Shown here: positions 34,749 through 44,129 of the stretch, in pieces
Position numbering within the stretch: position 1 is the stretch's first letter
Layout of the letters: the number at the start of each line of letters is the position of its first letter
DNA from: Litoribacter populi
Lineage (GTDB): Bacteria > Bacteroidota > Bacteroidia > Cytophagales > Cyclobacteriaceae
Assembly (NCBI RefSeq): GCF_007483685.1
Contig: NZ_VMKN01000001.1
Span: 2,096,393 to 2,160,392, forward strand
Direction of reading: 5' to 3'
Length of the DNA: 64,000 nt
Made by a program: the position numbers and the translations under genes
The notes under the pieces: model-generated
Told to the model about the DNA's origin: nothing
The model's input: only the letters and a program-made list of their open reading frames with translations
Database searches by the model: none

Positions 34749-35675
34749 CTATTCGATGTAATATGGGTCTTGCAAATTGTCTTCCACGAGTATAGCATGT
34801 TTTTTTGGTTTGATGCCATGACCAAATTTCACTGCCCAGTTGCGGGTAAATTCTGCTCCGAAGAAAACAATCATACACACGTAGGAAATCCACATCATTA
34901 CCAAAATGATGGAACCAGCCGCTCCGTAAACTGACTCAGGTTCGGCAAAGCCAAAGTATAAGCCAAGGGCAAACTTGCCGATCTCAAAAAGGAAGGCTGT
35001 AAGAAAAGCCCCGACCCATACAGATTGCCACCTGATGATAGCATCGGGCAAAAGCTTGTACATCATGGCAAAAAGAGTTGCTATCACCGATAAAGAAACA
35101 ATGAAATTAAAAATATAAAATAAAACATAGAGGTATGAAGGCCACCAAGACATCAACCAATCCCCAAGCACGGCCATGACCGATGTCAATACTAAGGAAA
35201 TAAGCAGCAGAAAGGCTATCACTAATACCAGCCCAAATGAAAAAAGCCTGTCAACCAGCATTTTTTTAATGGCTTGATTTGGTTTGGGTAATACTCCCCA
35301 TATTCGGTTAAGGCTTTTTTGCAATTGGAAAAAGACGGTGGTAGCACCAAAAATCAAAAGGGCAACACCCATGATCACGCCCCAGGTGCCGCTGTCAGCA
35401 AGGGTGGCATTGGCTACCAAGTCCTCGACCATTTCAGCCGAATCCGATCCAATCATTTCAGAAATTTCATTTTGCAGATTGCCCGATACGGCTTCTTCTC
35501 CGAAGAAATATCCAGCAATAGCGATGATTATTACCAATAGGGAAGGAAGGGAAAATATGGCGTAAAATGCGATGATAGCACTTTGTCTAAACGGATCCGC
35601 ATCATTCCAACGCTTGGCAGTCTGTAGAAAAACCTCTTTGATATATTTGAATTTGAGTTCAGAAAGTTTAGGCAT
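34749..35675 (-). CDS. YihY/BrkB (UPF0761) family membrane protein
   Basis: 308 residues with about six membrane helices. Family hallmarks are 'AFYAIFSLPSLLVIIIAIAG', 'GSGTWGVIMGVALLIFGATT', 'LQKSLNRIWGV', 'YKLLPDAIIRWQSVWVGAFL' and a C-terminal 'YGAAGSIILVMMWISYVCM'. These inner-membrane proteins were once called RNase BN by mistake, and their transport role is unknown. Single gene with opposed neighbours. Confidence 0.9.
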   Translation of the reverse strand: MPKLSELKFKYIKEVFLQTAKRWNDADPFRQSAIIAFYAIFSLPSLLVIIIAIAGYFFGEEAVSGNLQNEISEMIGSDSAEMVEDLVANATLADSGTWGVIMGVALLIFGATTVFFQLQKSLNRIWGVLPKPNQAIKKMLVDRLFSFGLVLVIAFLLLISLVLTSVMAVLGDWLMSWWPSYLYVLFYIFNFIVSLSVIATLFAMMYKLLPDAIIRWQSVWVGAFLTAFLFEIGKFALGLYFGFAEPESVYGAAGSIILVMMWISYVCMIVFFGAEFTRNWAVKFGHGIKPKKHAILVEDNLQDPYYIE

Positions 35676-35838
35676 AAGTGGTTTTTTTAAAAGTTTGCTT
35701 AAGGGGATAACTGAAATAAAAAAGCTTGGTTTAATTATATTTTAAAAAAATTGTATAAAAATCAGAATAAAAAGTAAAAGAAACGAAATTTAGAATGCTA
35801 TTTGTATTACTCCCTGTTACATTAATCACCTTGACATC

Positions 35839-36576
35839 ATGGAAGTAAGTTTGAGAATTTTAGGATGTGGAGATGCATTTTGCAGTGGGGGAAGGTCCAA
35901 TACATCATTTTATGTTTCTTCCCCGGAAATTAACTTTTTGATTGACTGTGGAGCTACTACACTTTTGGCATTGAAGAAGTATCAGATCCCGACTGGGGAT
36001 ATTGATATGATTGTTATTTCCCATATGCATGGGGACCACTTTGGTGGGCTGGTTTTTTTCTTGTTGGAGGAAAAGAAAAACAAGCGGAAAAAGCCCATCT
36101 GCATAGTATGCCCGGTCGGGATGGATGAAAAAGTAAAACAAGCGGTTGAATTATATTACCCTGGATCTAGTACTCTTTCAGAACTGGATATTAGGTACGT
36201 ATTTTTCGGGTCCCACCAAACATTAGATTTGGAGAAAATCAAGATCGAGAGTTTCCCGGTAGTTCATTCCCAAGAGACCTTACCGCATGGTCTTAGAGTG
36301 ACGGTGGGGGATAGGGTGATTGCTTATTCAGGAGATACCGAATGGACAGATGAGTTGTATGCCCTCTCTGACAGGGCTGACCTTTTCATTTGCGAATGCA
36401 ACTTTTATTTAGATGGGGGGCCAAATCACATTTCCTATTCCACTTTGAAAACCAAAAAGCTTACTTGCAAAAGACTGATGCTTACCCATATGGGTGAAGA
36501 GATGCTGGATAATGCAGAATCTGTTGAATTTGAAATGGCGGAGGATGGAATGGTAATTAATTTCCCCAAAAATTAA
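35839..36576 (+). CDS. MBL-fold metallo-hydrolase, RNase Z-like
   Basis: 245 residues. The metal site is complete: 'VISHMHGDHFGG' at about 59-70, a further His in 'PVVHSQETLPHG', Asp in 'AYSGDTEWTD' and His in 'MLTHMG'. N-terminal 'LGCGDAFCSGGRSNTSFYV' matches the RNase Z/phosphodiesterase branch of the fold. It lacks the flexible arm of true tRNase Z, so a cyclic nucleotide or other phosphodiester is a possible substrate. Monocistronic. Confidence 0.85.
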   Translation: MEVSLRILGCGDAFCSGGRSNTSFYVSSPEINFLIDCGATTLLALKKYQIPTGDIDMIVISHMHGDHFGGLVFFLLEEKKNKRKKPICIVCPVGMDEKVKQAVELYYPGSSTLSELDIRYVFFGSHQTLDLEKIKIESFPVVHSQETLPHGLRVTVGDRVIAYSGDTEWTDELYALSDRADLFICECNFYLDGGPNHISYSTLKTKKLTCKRLMLTHMGEEMLDNAESVEFEMAEDGMVINFPKN

Positions 36577-36594
36577 TCTGGTATGAAAAGTAGA

Positions 36595-36618
36595 AAACCC
36601 CGTTAGAATACGGGGTTT
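36595..36618. terminator. Bidirectional terminator
   Basis: Perfect stem AAACCCCGT / ACGGGGTTT with loop TAGAAT between the MBL gene and the minus-strand DUF2892 gene. Confidence 0.72.
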
Positions 36619-36622
36619 AATA

Positions 36623-37036
36623 TCATTTGTTCGCTTCTCTTTTTTCAAGTGCCTGAAGGAGTGCATATTTTTCCATATCGATTTCCTTTCGCGTCCGGAT
36701 CTTCAGTTTCCTAAGAACCACTAGTGGCGGACACCAGCCCTGAATTGCGTGCTGAGCCAAAAATCCTGTAACTATGGCTGATAGCAGTAACCATTTCTTG
36801 CTGCTCAAAGCTCCAAGCGCTACCCCAGTAAAGGCCAAGGTGGATGCATTCAGCTGCAGAACCCTTTCAACATCCCATTCTTCATCCAAATCTTTGATTC
36901 TTCTGCGAATCGTAATGGGGTTTTGGATGGAATAAAACCGGACATTTTCCTCAATATCGTTGTCTATCTCTTCGTTGATTTCTGGGTCTGAAACGTTTCT
37001 AACCCTGTCATTAGTCAAATATGAACTGCTTAACAT
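36623..37036 (-). CDS. YgaP-type DUF2892 membrane protein
   Basis: 137 residues. After a polar N-terminus comes the DUF2892 pattern: 'ERVLQLNASTLAFTGVALGA' and two membrane helices around 'WLLLSAIVTGFLAQHAIQGW', then 'CPPLVVLRKLKIRTRKEIDM'. The conserved Cys in 'GWCPP' is typical. Related domains are fused to rhodanese in YgaP. Here there is no rhodanese domain, and the role is unknown. Confidence 0.85.
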   Translation of the reverse strand: MLSSSYLTNDRVRNVSDPEINEEIDNDIEENVRFYSIQNPITIRRRIKDLDEEWDVERVLQLNASTLAFTGVALGALSSKKWLLLSAIVTGFLAQHAIQGWCPPLVVLRKLKIRTRKEIDMEKYALLQALEKREANK

Positions 37037-37115
37037 GTTGTTTGTGGTTTGATTTGAAAAAAGTTCTTCAATAATCCCTCAAAATCAATGCCCTTGTCAA
37101 AGTTGCTTTAGACTT

Positions 37116-37859
37116 TTATTTTCTTCCGAAATAATAATAGCGTTCAAAAAAGGCATGTAATAAACTGGAAACATCCTCGTGATCAAGGTCAAGAAATTCA
37201 TGCTCAATGTGATGTAGGTTGAATTCAATGATCAAGCTATCGAGCTCCTTGTCATTGAGCTGATACTTGCTTTTTAGTACTTGCATCACAGAATCGGATT
37301 TGATGATTTCTAAGTAGGGAGCTTGCCGCGATTGTTTTTCCATGGCTCTTCTGTATTGCCGCTTATTCCTCTCCCTTTTGGTAAAATAGGAAATCGGACC
37401 ATCCACAGTAAAACCAGGGGTCATTTCCGTAGCACTGCCGCTGTGTCCACCGTAGACTCTTCCTGGTCCTGCCGGCTTACGGTTCGGATCCAAGTCCTTT
37501 GATATCCCTGGAATATAAAGGGAAGGACGTTGGCCAAACACGTACGCTGGAGGCAATCCCACAGCATCAAAAGTCAACGGAATCAATTGATGTTCCATTT
37601 CTGTTACTTCCCAATAATGTGGTACGTAGCCCTCCTTGGTAAATAACAAGGAGTCTCCTATGGAAGCACCTATTCTAAAATACCCACGGTCATTTGAAAT
37701 AAAGGATTCCGAAGTTCTTAAATTTTCCACTTTGACATCCTTCAAATTGTAATTGTCAAGCACATCAATAACATTACCTGTCAATGCTTGCCCAAAAGCC
37801 GCAGAGCCACAGATAAGGAATACAAAAAGGTAAATTAGTATCCTAAAGGAATAGGACAT
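37116..37859 (-). CDS. Exported carboxypeptidase-regulatory-like domain protein
   Basis: 247 residues with a signal peptide ending 'GSAAFGQ'. Residues about 25-105 form a CarboxypepD_reg-like beta sandwich ('LTGNVIDVLDNYNLKDVKVE', 'FISNDRGYFRIGASIGDSL'), the module also found at the N-terminus of SusC proteins. The rest is charged and helical with no known domain. It lies 11 bases downstream of the SRPBCC gene on the same strand. Role unknown, cell-envelope location likely. Confidence 0.75.
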   Translation of the reverse strand: MSYSFRILIYLFVFLICGSAAFGQALTGNVIDVLDNYNLKDVKVENLRTSESFISNDRGYFRIGASIGDSLLFTKEGYVPHYWEVTEMEHQLIPLTFDAVGLPPAYVFGQRPSLYIPGISKDLDPNRKPAGPGRVYGGHSGSATEMTPGFTVDGPISYFTKRERNKRQYRRAMEKQSRQAPYLEIIKSDSVMQVLKSKYQLNDKELDSLIIEFNLHHIEHEFLDLDHEDVSSLLHAFFERYYYFGRK

Positions 37860-37870
37860 GTCAGAATGGG

Positions 37871-38296
37871 TTATCGTTTTTCGGATATTGTTTTAATAAT
37901 TTCTAAGGCTTTTTTCCAAGTGGCTGTAAATTCTTTTAGGGATTCGGAGGGCACAGGGCCCGCTGAAATGGATAAAAGGGTTTTGTTTTCAGTAGAATCC
38001 AATAAATATTGTTCCCGGTAGCTTCCAAGTGTCGAATTGGGATGGGCTTGAGGTTCATCGAAAAAGCCAATCTCCACAAGACGGTTACGATCAATGGCCA
38101 TTACGATCCCACTTGCGATTATTTTCCCCGACTTATCTTTCCAAGCCACTAAGCCGCCTTTCTTCCAGTCCGCCTCAATCCATATGCCTTCCCCAAAAGG
38201 TGCTGCCCATTGGGGAATCAAACTTGGATCCAGTAATACCTCCCAAACAGTAGATACGGGTGCCTGGATTTTCAAATGCTCTTTGACAATACTCAT
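37871..38296 (-). CDS. SRPBCC domain (AHA1-like) protein
   Basis: 141 residues with a full START-like helix-grip fold: 'IQAPVSTVWEVLLDPSLIPQ', 'WIEADWKKGGLVAWKDKSGK', 'ASGIVMAIDRNRLVEIGFF' and a C-terminal amphipathic helix 'FTATWKKALEIIKTI'. The fold binds hydrophobic ligands, and no specific ligand can be read. Upstream of the regulatory-like domain gene in a short operon. Confidence 0.85.
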   Translation of the reverse strand: MSIVKEHLKIQAPVSTVWEVLLDPSLIPQWAAPFGEGIWIEADWKKGGLVAWKDKSGKIIASGIVMAIDRNRLVEIGFFDEPQAHPNSTLGSYREQYLLDSTENKTLLSISAGPVPSESLKEFTATWKKALEIIKTISEKR

Positions 38297-38384
38297 AAGA
38301 TGTGGGTTTGAAAAGTATGCTCAAATTAGCCAAAATCGCCCGTATTTCCGAAATCCCACCGTTAAAGAAAGCTAATTTGCATTT

Positions 38385-41300
38385 TTAAAGCGGAACGTCA
38401 ACCCATACCAAAGTACCTTTACCCTTCCCGCTCTCAATATTAAACTCACCTTTTAACAGCTTGATTTTGGCTTGAATAGTCAGAAAACCAAAGCCATGGA
38501 GTATGTTGGAAGTGTCCATACCTTTACCATTATCCTCCACGGTAAGATTGATTGATTTTTTGTGGTGGATTAACTGTATACCCAACTCACTCGCACCGGC
38601 ATGTTTCAATACGTTTTGGACTAGTTCCTGGCATACCCGGTAAAGAATGAGTTCCAATTGTTCGGGAAGTCTTTTATCGAATCCCAACATTTGAAAATTA
38701 ATGTTAAGTTGTTGGGAAGTCCTCAGGTTGGAGATGAAGCTTTCAAGCGCCGCGTTCAGACCAAATCTCTTTAAACCGACCGGTGACATCTCATGGGCTA
38801 TTTTCCGTACTTCCTCAATGGCTATGTCTAGCATACTAATGGCACTGTTGAATCCGGGGTTATCCATCAATTCTAGGTTTTCTTGTACGTCGCCAAATCT
38901 GAATTTCACACTGGAAAGCAAAGAACCAATGCTGTCATGCAAATCGCCAGCAATTCTGCCTCTTTCTGAGTCAAGGGATTCTACCATGGCCTTAAGGTGT
39001 TCGTCTTTTTGCCTTTGGATGAGCTCTGCTAGCTGCTGTTTTTCCTCCATTTCTCGGCGCAATTCCTGGTTTAGCTTAATTGTGTTTTCGTGGATAAGAG
39101 CGTTTTCTATGATGATCAAACCCTGATTGGCAATCATTTTGGCCCATTTTATAAGCTTTTGATTGTACCAATCATAGGCGAGGGTGTTTTCCAAAAATAT
39201 TACCATTGACAATGCCCCCGAGATGGAAATTGGAAGAATGGCAAAAGACTTAACCTTCCTTTTAGTCAATTCTGGTACATGTTGGGCAGTACCTGACTCA
39301 GTGTCCCCGATGATTAATGGAGACATAGTTTTATGCGCCATTAGAATTAATGACTTTGGAAATTTCTCCTTGGAAATAGGTGCTTGAGGGTAGGAGAATG
39401 ACTTACCTACCCGAGTTAAATTCCCACCATTTTCTGACAAATATATGCCAACTCCTGAACTCCCTGTAAATCTGAGCATCAACACCATCAATTTTTGAAC
39501 TAAAGACTTGATGTTTAAATCCCCACTTAATTCTTTTTGTATGGTTTCAATATCCAAATGGTCTAGACTATAAATAGTCGAAGAGGATAAGATACAATCA
39601 TATTGGAGCTCTAATTGGTCAACCTTGGAAAGTGCTCCCCATTCGGCGTATAGTTTTTTGGATTCAATCAATAACTCTCGAGCATCTTCCAAATTTTCAT
39701 TATTCGTCAGCCTTGATTTTGCATACAACTCCTTGATTAGTCCCTGTAGAAAATAATTGTCCTGAGGAGCTTCCTGAAATGCATTTCTATAGAAGGATTC
39801 TGACTCTACAAAATTCTGAGAAGTCACACAGCTTTCTGCTTTTAAAAGTAATAGCTGGGCAAGAAAATTGGATGGGTTAAGTGTTGCCCAAGTCTCAAAT
39901 TGAGCCAAGATTTCTTCAAATTTGTTATAATCTGCAAGGCTATTATTGCTAGAATGGTTTTGGGAAATGGATAGTGCAAGTAAGAACAGATTGGCTGAAA
40001 GCAGGGGGGATCCCTCCTGCAAAGTGCTGTTCTCCTGAGCTTTCAGTGCTGTTTGCTTGGCTATTTCGTAATGGCCACCCAAGAAATAGTAGATAGAAAG
40101 AACATAATTTCTATAAAAGGTTTCCTCTTGTATTGTCAAAACCGCCGCCAAATAGGAAGGTTGCTGCAGTGGTAGCAAAAAAGTAGAAGTTCGCCTTAAC
40201 AAGTAATTAACTAAATGTTGCTGATATTGGGTGATGTAATAAGTCAACTCCATGCGGGGAGGGGTTTCTTCAAATTTTATCTGAAGAAGGTTTTCCAAAG
40301 GCCTCCCGGAAATAAAATGAAGGTTAAACAAATGGGTCTTCAGAATGTACAGTCCAATCAGGTCCCCTGTCAGCCTTCCTGCCTCAATTCCCTCATTGAG
40401 TATTTCATTACTTTTCGAAAAACTCTCTTTCCATGGCAAAATATAAAAACCATAAACTCCAAAAACCCTACAACGATATTGATGATCATGGTTTTTAAGG
40501 TTGAAAATCATTCCTTTTTTCCCAAGCTCCAATCCTTTTTTATAATCCCCGGTATTAATTTTCAGTCTGGCATAAGAGACAAAGCCAATAGCCTTAATGG
40601 ATTGATTTTCTGACCATTCTGAGCGTAAAATTATTTGTAGGGCTGCCCAATTCATTAGCAGGTCTGAAGTATGGTGGAGAGCCATGCCACCAACATTTAG
40701 CAAATCGGTTATATATTGATTGTTTATCGCAGGTAGGTCATTTCCAAAGTCTACCCCTTTCTCCTGTTTCTCAGCTAAGAGTTTGACCTCATTTTTCCAT
40801 GCTTTTTTTGGAGGCAAAATCAGTCCCAGCTCAGTGAGACTTTGTTTTAATATCTGCAGGACTTTACGGTATTTCCCAAAATGATTGTTGATGACAATCT
40901 TCAGACGGTAAACAGGCGTCCTTTTTTCCATATCCTTGAATTTCTCTAATAGAAAATCCAAATGGACCTCAGCCAAATCAAAATCTCCAAGATAATATTC
41001 CACCTTGGCCCTTTCCATGTAAACCTGATAGATTTGGTCTGACACTTTTTCCCAATCACATTCTTTGAGCAAGTTACCGCTGATTTTAAAAAATGATTTT
41101 GATTGGCTAAAAGCCTTTTCTCGCTTGGACATCATCCCAGCCTTATAATTCAGAATGGCACCAAATTCAAGTTTTCCACTTCTTCTTAGATAGGAAATGA
41201 CCAAGTTGGTATGAGTGGCCGCAATGATAAATAACTGCGGATTAGATATGTTTTCCTCCGTTTTATAAAGAAGTTCTGCAAAGCTGAAATGGTAAATATC

Positions 41301-42479
41301 CTTTTCCTTTTCTGGGATGCTTTTGTAAATCAACTCCCCCAAATGAGTGTCACGAATATGGATATCTTGCCCCTTTTGAGAAAATATCCCTTGTTCAAAC
41401 CCCTCCTGCAAAAGCTTCTCCAGAAGCTTTTCATTTCCCCCATACCATTCTCCCAATAATTTTTTGGGGATTGAGCCTACACAAACCATCTTATAAACCA
41501 ACTCAAGTGCTTCTGAGCTTAGATTTTTCAACTTAATCTGGTGGAAGTTTTCCACATGTTGGTTTTTGAATAGAAGCTGTATCGCTTCTGTATTTCCAGA
41601 CCATCTGCTATCTGATTTCCATATCAGGTTTCGACTCTTGAGGTCCTCCAGTATTAACTGCAAATGCAATAGTTTCCCTTGACTAAGTTTATGGCATAAT
41701 TCTACCACTTTTGGACAGCAAGTTCCATCAAGCTGCTTCTCAATAAAGAGGGTACTTTGAGCTTTGTTAAGATTTTCAATACTAATTTGCTCAATTAATC
41801 TATTTTCAAAACCGAGACTATCTATGAGATGGGGGATAGGAGATTCCTTACCTTGAGAAGGCCTAAATGCCCCAACCCAAATGAGAGAGTCCTTTTGTAA
41901 ATGGGTAAGGAGGTATTTGAGTAAGTTCAATTCAGCTTCACTCATCCACTGCAGGTCATCAGTGAAAAGAAGAATGGGTTTTTCAAAAAAACGCCTCAAA
42001 AACTGAAATAGCCTTAAAATAAGAGGGTAAAGTTGGTTTTCTATCGAAGGGGCAGTTTTGTCTACTTCGGTACTGTGCTGACCAGCCAATAAATTAAGCT
42101 CAGGGATATAATCCAAAATAATGGGAAAATCCTTACCAAAATATTCCTTCAGTGCCTGCGAAAAAGTATAAAAGGTTTCGGAAGACTGATCCTGATACAA
42201 TTGCCCAATAAATCCTCCTATGGCATCCTTAAAATCTGAGTAAGGGATGTACCTCTGCTGTTTTTTATGTTGAGTTTGAAGTAAGGGATATAGAGAATAA
42301 TATTCCGTGAGGAATGATTGAATCAAATGGCTTTTGCCGGTTCCTGCTAATCCAGAAACCAAGATGCCTATATGCAGGGGGTGGTCCGTTTTGGAATCCA
42401 GTTTACTGAAGGCAGCTTTAAGCTTATTCCAATTTGGATCTGTATTATGAATGGTGGGGGAGGTTTGGGAAATAGCCAT
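38385..42479 (-). CDS. AAA-ATPase / TPR / GAF / histidine kinase fusion
   Basis: 1364 residues from ATG 42479 (a TTG at 42503 is the only further start). P-loop 'VSGLAGTGKSHLIQSFL' lies near 45, and Walker B-like 'PILLFTDDLQWMSEAEL' near 175. A long helical TPR-like middle follows, then a GAF region near 950-1110, a HisKA_3 dimerisation helix with phospho-His in 'GDLHDSIGSLLSS' (about 1179) and an HATPase domain ('VEDNGKGMD', 'HGFGFLTIQAKI'). Relatives usually carry an N-terminal Ser/Thr kinase, absent here. Likely cytoplasmic, and it probably phosphorylates the LuxR-type regulator at 45069. Confidence 0.85.
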   Translation of the reverse strand: MAISQTSPTIHNTDPNWNKLKAAFSKLDSKTDHPLHIGILVSGLAGTGKSHLIQSFLTEYYSLYPLLQTQHKKQQRYIPYSDFKDAIGGFIGQLYQDQSSETFYTFSQALKEYFGKDFPIILDYIPELNLLAGQHSTEVDKTAPSIENQLYPLILRLFQFLRRFFEKPILLFTDDLQWMSEAELNLLKYLLTHLQKDSLIWVGAFRPSQGKESPIPHLIDSLGFENRLIEQISIENLNKAQSTLFIEKQLDGTCCPKVVELCHKLSQGKLLHLQLILEDLKSRNLIWKSDSRWSGNTEAIQLLFKNQHVENFHQIKLKNLSSEALELVYKMVCVGSIPKKLLGEWYGGNEKLLEKLLQEGFEQGIFSQKGQDIHIRDTHLGELIYKSIPEKEKDIYHFSFAELLYKTEENISNPQLFIIAATHTNLVISYLRRSGKLEFGAILNYKAGMMSKREKAFSQSKSFFKISGNLLKECDWEKVSDQIYQVYMERAKVEYYLGDFDLAEVHLDFLLEKFKDMEKRTPVYRLKIVINNHFGKYRKVLQILKQSLTELGLILPPKKAWKNEVKLLAEKQEKGVDFGNDLPAINNQYITDLLNVGGMALHHTSDLLMNWAALQIILRSEWSENQSIKAIGFVSYARLKINTGDYKKGLELGKKGMIFNLKNHDHQYRCRVFGVYGFYILPWKESFSKSNEILNEGIEAGRLTGDLIGLYILKTHLFNLHFISGRPLENLLQIKFEETPPRMELTYYITQYQQHLVNYLLRRTSTFLLPLQQPSYLAAVLTIQEETFYRNYVLSIYYFLGGHYEIAKQTALKAQENSTLQEGSPLLSANLFLLALSISQNHSSNNSLADYNKFEEILAQFETWATLNPSNFLAQLLLLKAESCVTSQNFVESESFYRNAFQEAPQDNYFLQGLIKELYAKSRLTNNENLEDARELLIESKKLYAEWGALSKVDQLELQYDCILSSSTIYSLDHLDIETIQKELSGDLNIKSLVQKLMVLMLRFTGSSGVGIYLSENGGNLTRVGKSFSYPQAPISKEKFPKSLILMAHKTMSPLIIGDTESGTAQHVPELTKRKVKSFAILPISISGALSMVIFLENTLAYDWYNQKLIKWAKMIANQGLIIIENALIHENTIKLNQELRREMEEKQQLAELIQRQKDEHLKAMVESLDSERGRIAGDLHDSIGSLLSSVKFRFGDVQENLELMDNPGFNSAISMLDIAIEEVRKIAHEMSPVGLKRFGLNAALESFISNLRTSQQLNINFQMLGFDKRLPEQLELILYRVCQELVQNVLKHAGASELGIQLIHHKKSINLTVEDNGKGMDTSNILHGFGFLTIQAKIKLLKGEFNIESGKGKGTLVWVDVPL

Positions 42480-42593
42480 AAAGAATATGGTTGGTTGGAG
42501 CAAATAAAATAAGAATAAGGGGAAACTACAAAGTCTCCCCTAATTACAACCACAATCCAACTAAACCAAAAACTCTTTATTGTTATTCTAAAA

Positions 42594-44129
42594 TCAACGT
42601 ATTCTAATATTCCCCCTTCTTCCTCGAGTTCTTATTTGCACCGCGTTGCTTGGCTCACTTTCATTGTGAAGCCTGTCAAATGTACTAACTTGATATGTGT
42701 AGTTAGTCCTTCTATCGGCAGTGTGATCCGTCCATTGCTGATTACTGTAAGCAGAGCGTTGCACGATTGCAATGATGTTGGCAGAGTTTTCTAGATCCAA
42801 CTGTTCTTCTGAGCCTTCCGCTCTATATACGACATAATAGGAGTTATTATATGGCAAACCATCCCTCCAGGTTAAAGTAATTCCCCCACCTTGTGAGCCC
42901 TCTATTTCATCCAAAATTGGAGCAGCTGGATCATCTGATTCTATCCAAGGCATGGTCGGGACCAAAGCTTTGTGTGGGTAAACTTCCCTCATCTTTTCAT
43001 TCAAAGCGCCTTGGTCATTCATGAAGGTTTTTGCACTGAAATACATGCTGCCATTTACGTTGGCATTGTCGCGGTTATAGGCAATTTGATTTTGAACTTC
43101 CTTAGGATCTTTCCAGCCGTCTTGTCCCAGTCTATATACGCCTTGGCCGATATATAGGTGTTTTCCATAAGTGTGGTCGGCCCACCAATCCACCAAGGTT
43201 TTATATTCAGCTCTCTCAAAGCCAATCTGCCAATAAAGCTGAGGAGTGATGTAATCAATCCAGCCCTCTCTAAGCCATTTAAGCACATCAGCATACAAGT
43301 CATCATAATTTGTCACACCAGCTTTGGTGTCCGAGCCCATTTCGTCCATATCCTTGTTTCTCCAAACTCCAAATGGGCTGATTCCGAATTTCACAAACGG
43401 TTTTTCTTGCTTAATTCTTTCGGCAAGTTCCTCTACGAAAGTGTCGACATTTTGTCTTCTCCAGTCATCAATATGGTCAAAATCTTGGCCATGAACCTTG
43501 TAGCTTAAAGAGTCAGGAAAATCCTCATTGGGAACCTTGTATGGATAAAAATAATCGTCAAAATGCACTGCATCTAGGTCATAGTGCTTAACCGTTTCGA
43601 TGATAGAATTAAATACAAATTCCCTAGCCTCAGGAATCCCTGGGTCATAATACCACTTGCCCCCATAATGGACAAACCAATCTGGATTAGATATCAGGGG
43701 GTGATTTTCATTTGGAATAAAATCTTTCGAATTACTCGCCCGGTATGGGTTAAACCATGCGTGAAACTCTAGGCCTCTTTTTTTCGCCTCCTGGATTAAA
43801 AATGTCAATGGATTATAATAGGTGTTCGGCAAACGGCCCTGTGAACCTGTTAGGTATGCAGACCAAGGTTCGTAGGAGGAAGGATAAAATGTATCAGCCG
43901 TAGGCCTCACCTGCATGATGATGGCATTCATACCCAACTCCTGAAAATGGTCCAGCATCTTAACATACTCCTCTTGTTGCTCTTGAGCGCTGATGTTGCG
44001 CGTTGAAGGCCAGTCAATGTTTTCTACTGTTGCTATCCATACAGCTCTCAATTCTCTCTTTGGCTGGTTTTGAGCAATCAAATTCGTGGAAATAAGTAGA
44101 AATATGGCGACAAGAAGGTTTTTTATCAT
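42594..44129 (-). CDS. GHL10 family glycoside hydrolase, DigH-like
   Basis: 511 residues with a signal peptide ending 'TNLIAQN'. The PF02638 (GHL10) barrel is clear: 'RELRAVWIATVENIDWPS', 'LGMNAIIMQVRPTADTFY', 'LEFHAWFNPYRAS', 'LDAVHFDDYFYPY', 'KFGISPFGVWRNK' and 'GWIDYITPQLYWQIGF'. A C-terminal fibronectin-III-like domain follows ('DHTADRRTNYTYQVSTFD'). E. coli DigH of this family cuts peptidoglycan strands lacking stem peptides. It overlaps the sugar-kinase gene by 4 bases, which fits release of amino sugars from cell-wall glycan. Confidence 0.88.
   Translation of the reverse strand: MIKNLLVAIFLLISTNLIAQNQPKRELRAVWIATVENIDWPSTRNISAQEQQEEYVKMLDHFQELGMNAIIMQVRPTADTFYPSSYEPWSAYLTGSQGRLPNTYYNPLTFLIQEAKKRGLEFHAWFNPYRASNSKDFIPNENHPLISNPDWFVHYGGKWYYDPGIPEAREFVFNSIIETVKHYDLDAVHFDDYFYPYKVPNEDFPDSLSYKVHGQDFDHIDDWRRQNVDTFVEELAERIKQEKPFVKFGISPFGVWRNKDMDEMGSDTKAGVTNYDDLYADVLKWLREGWIDYITPQLYWQIGFERAEYKTLVDWWADHTYGKHLYIGQGVYRLGQDGWKDPKEVQNQIAYNRDNANVNGSMYFSAKTFMNDQGALNEKMREVYPHKALVPTMPWIESDDPAAPILDEIEGSQGGGITLTWRDGLPYNNSYYVVYRAEGSEEQLDLENSANIIAIVQRSAYSNQQWTDHTADRRTNYTYQVSTFDRLHNESEPSNAVQIRTRGRRGNIRIR

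Noticed and set aside
42518-42541. Inverted repeat AGGGGA-N12-TCCCCT upstream of the AAA-histidine kinase gene
   Set aside because: Only six-base arms with a 12-base loop and no T run; it does not match the ATCCCTG palindrome, so it may be chance.
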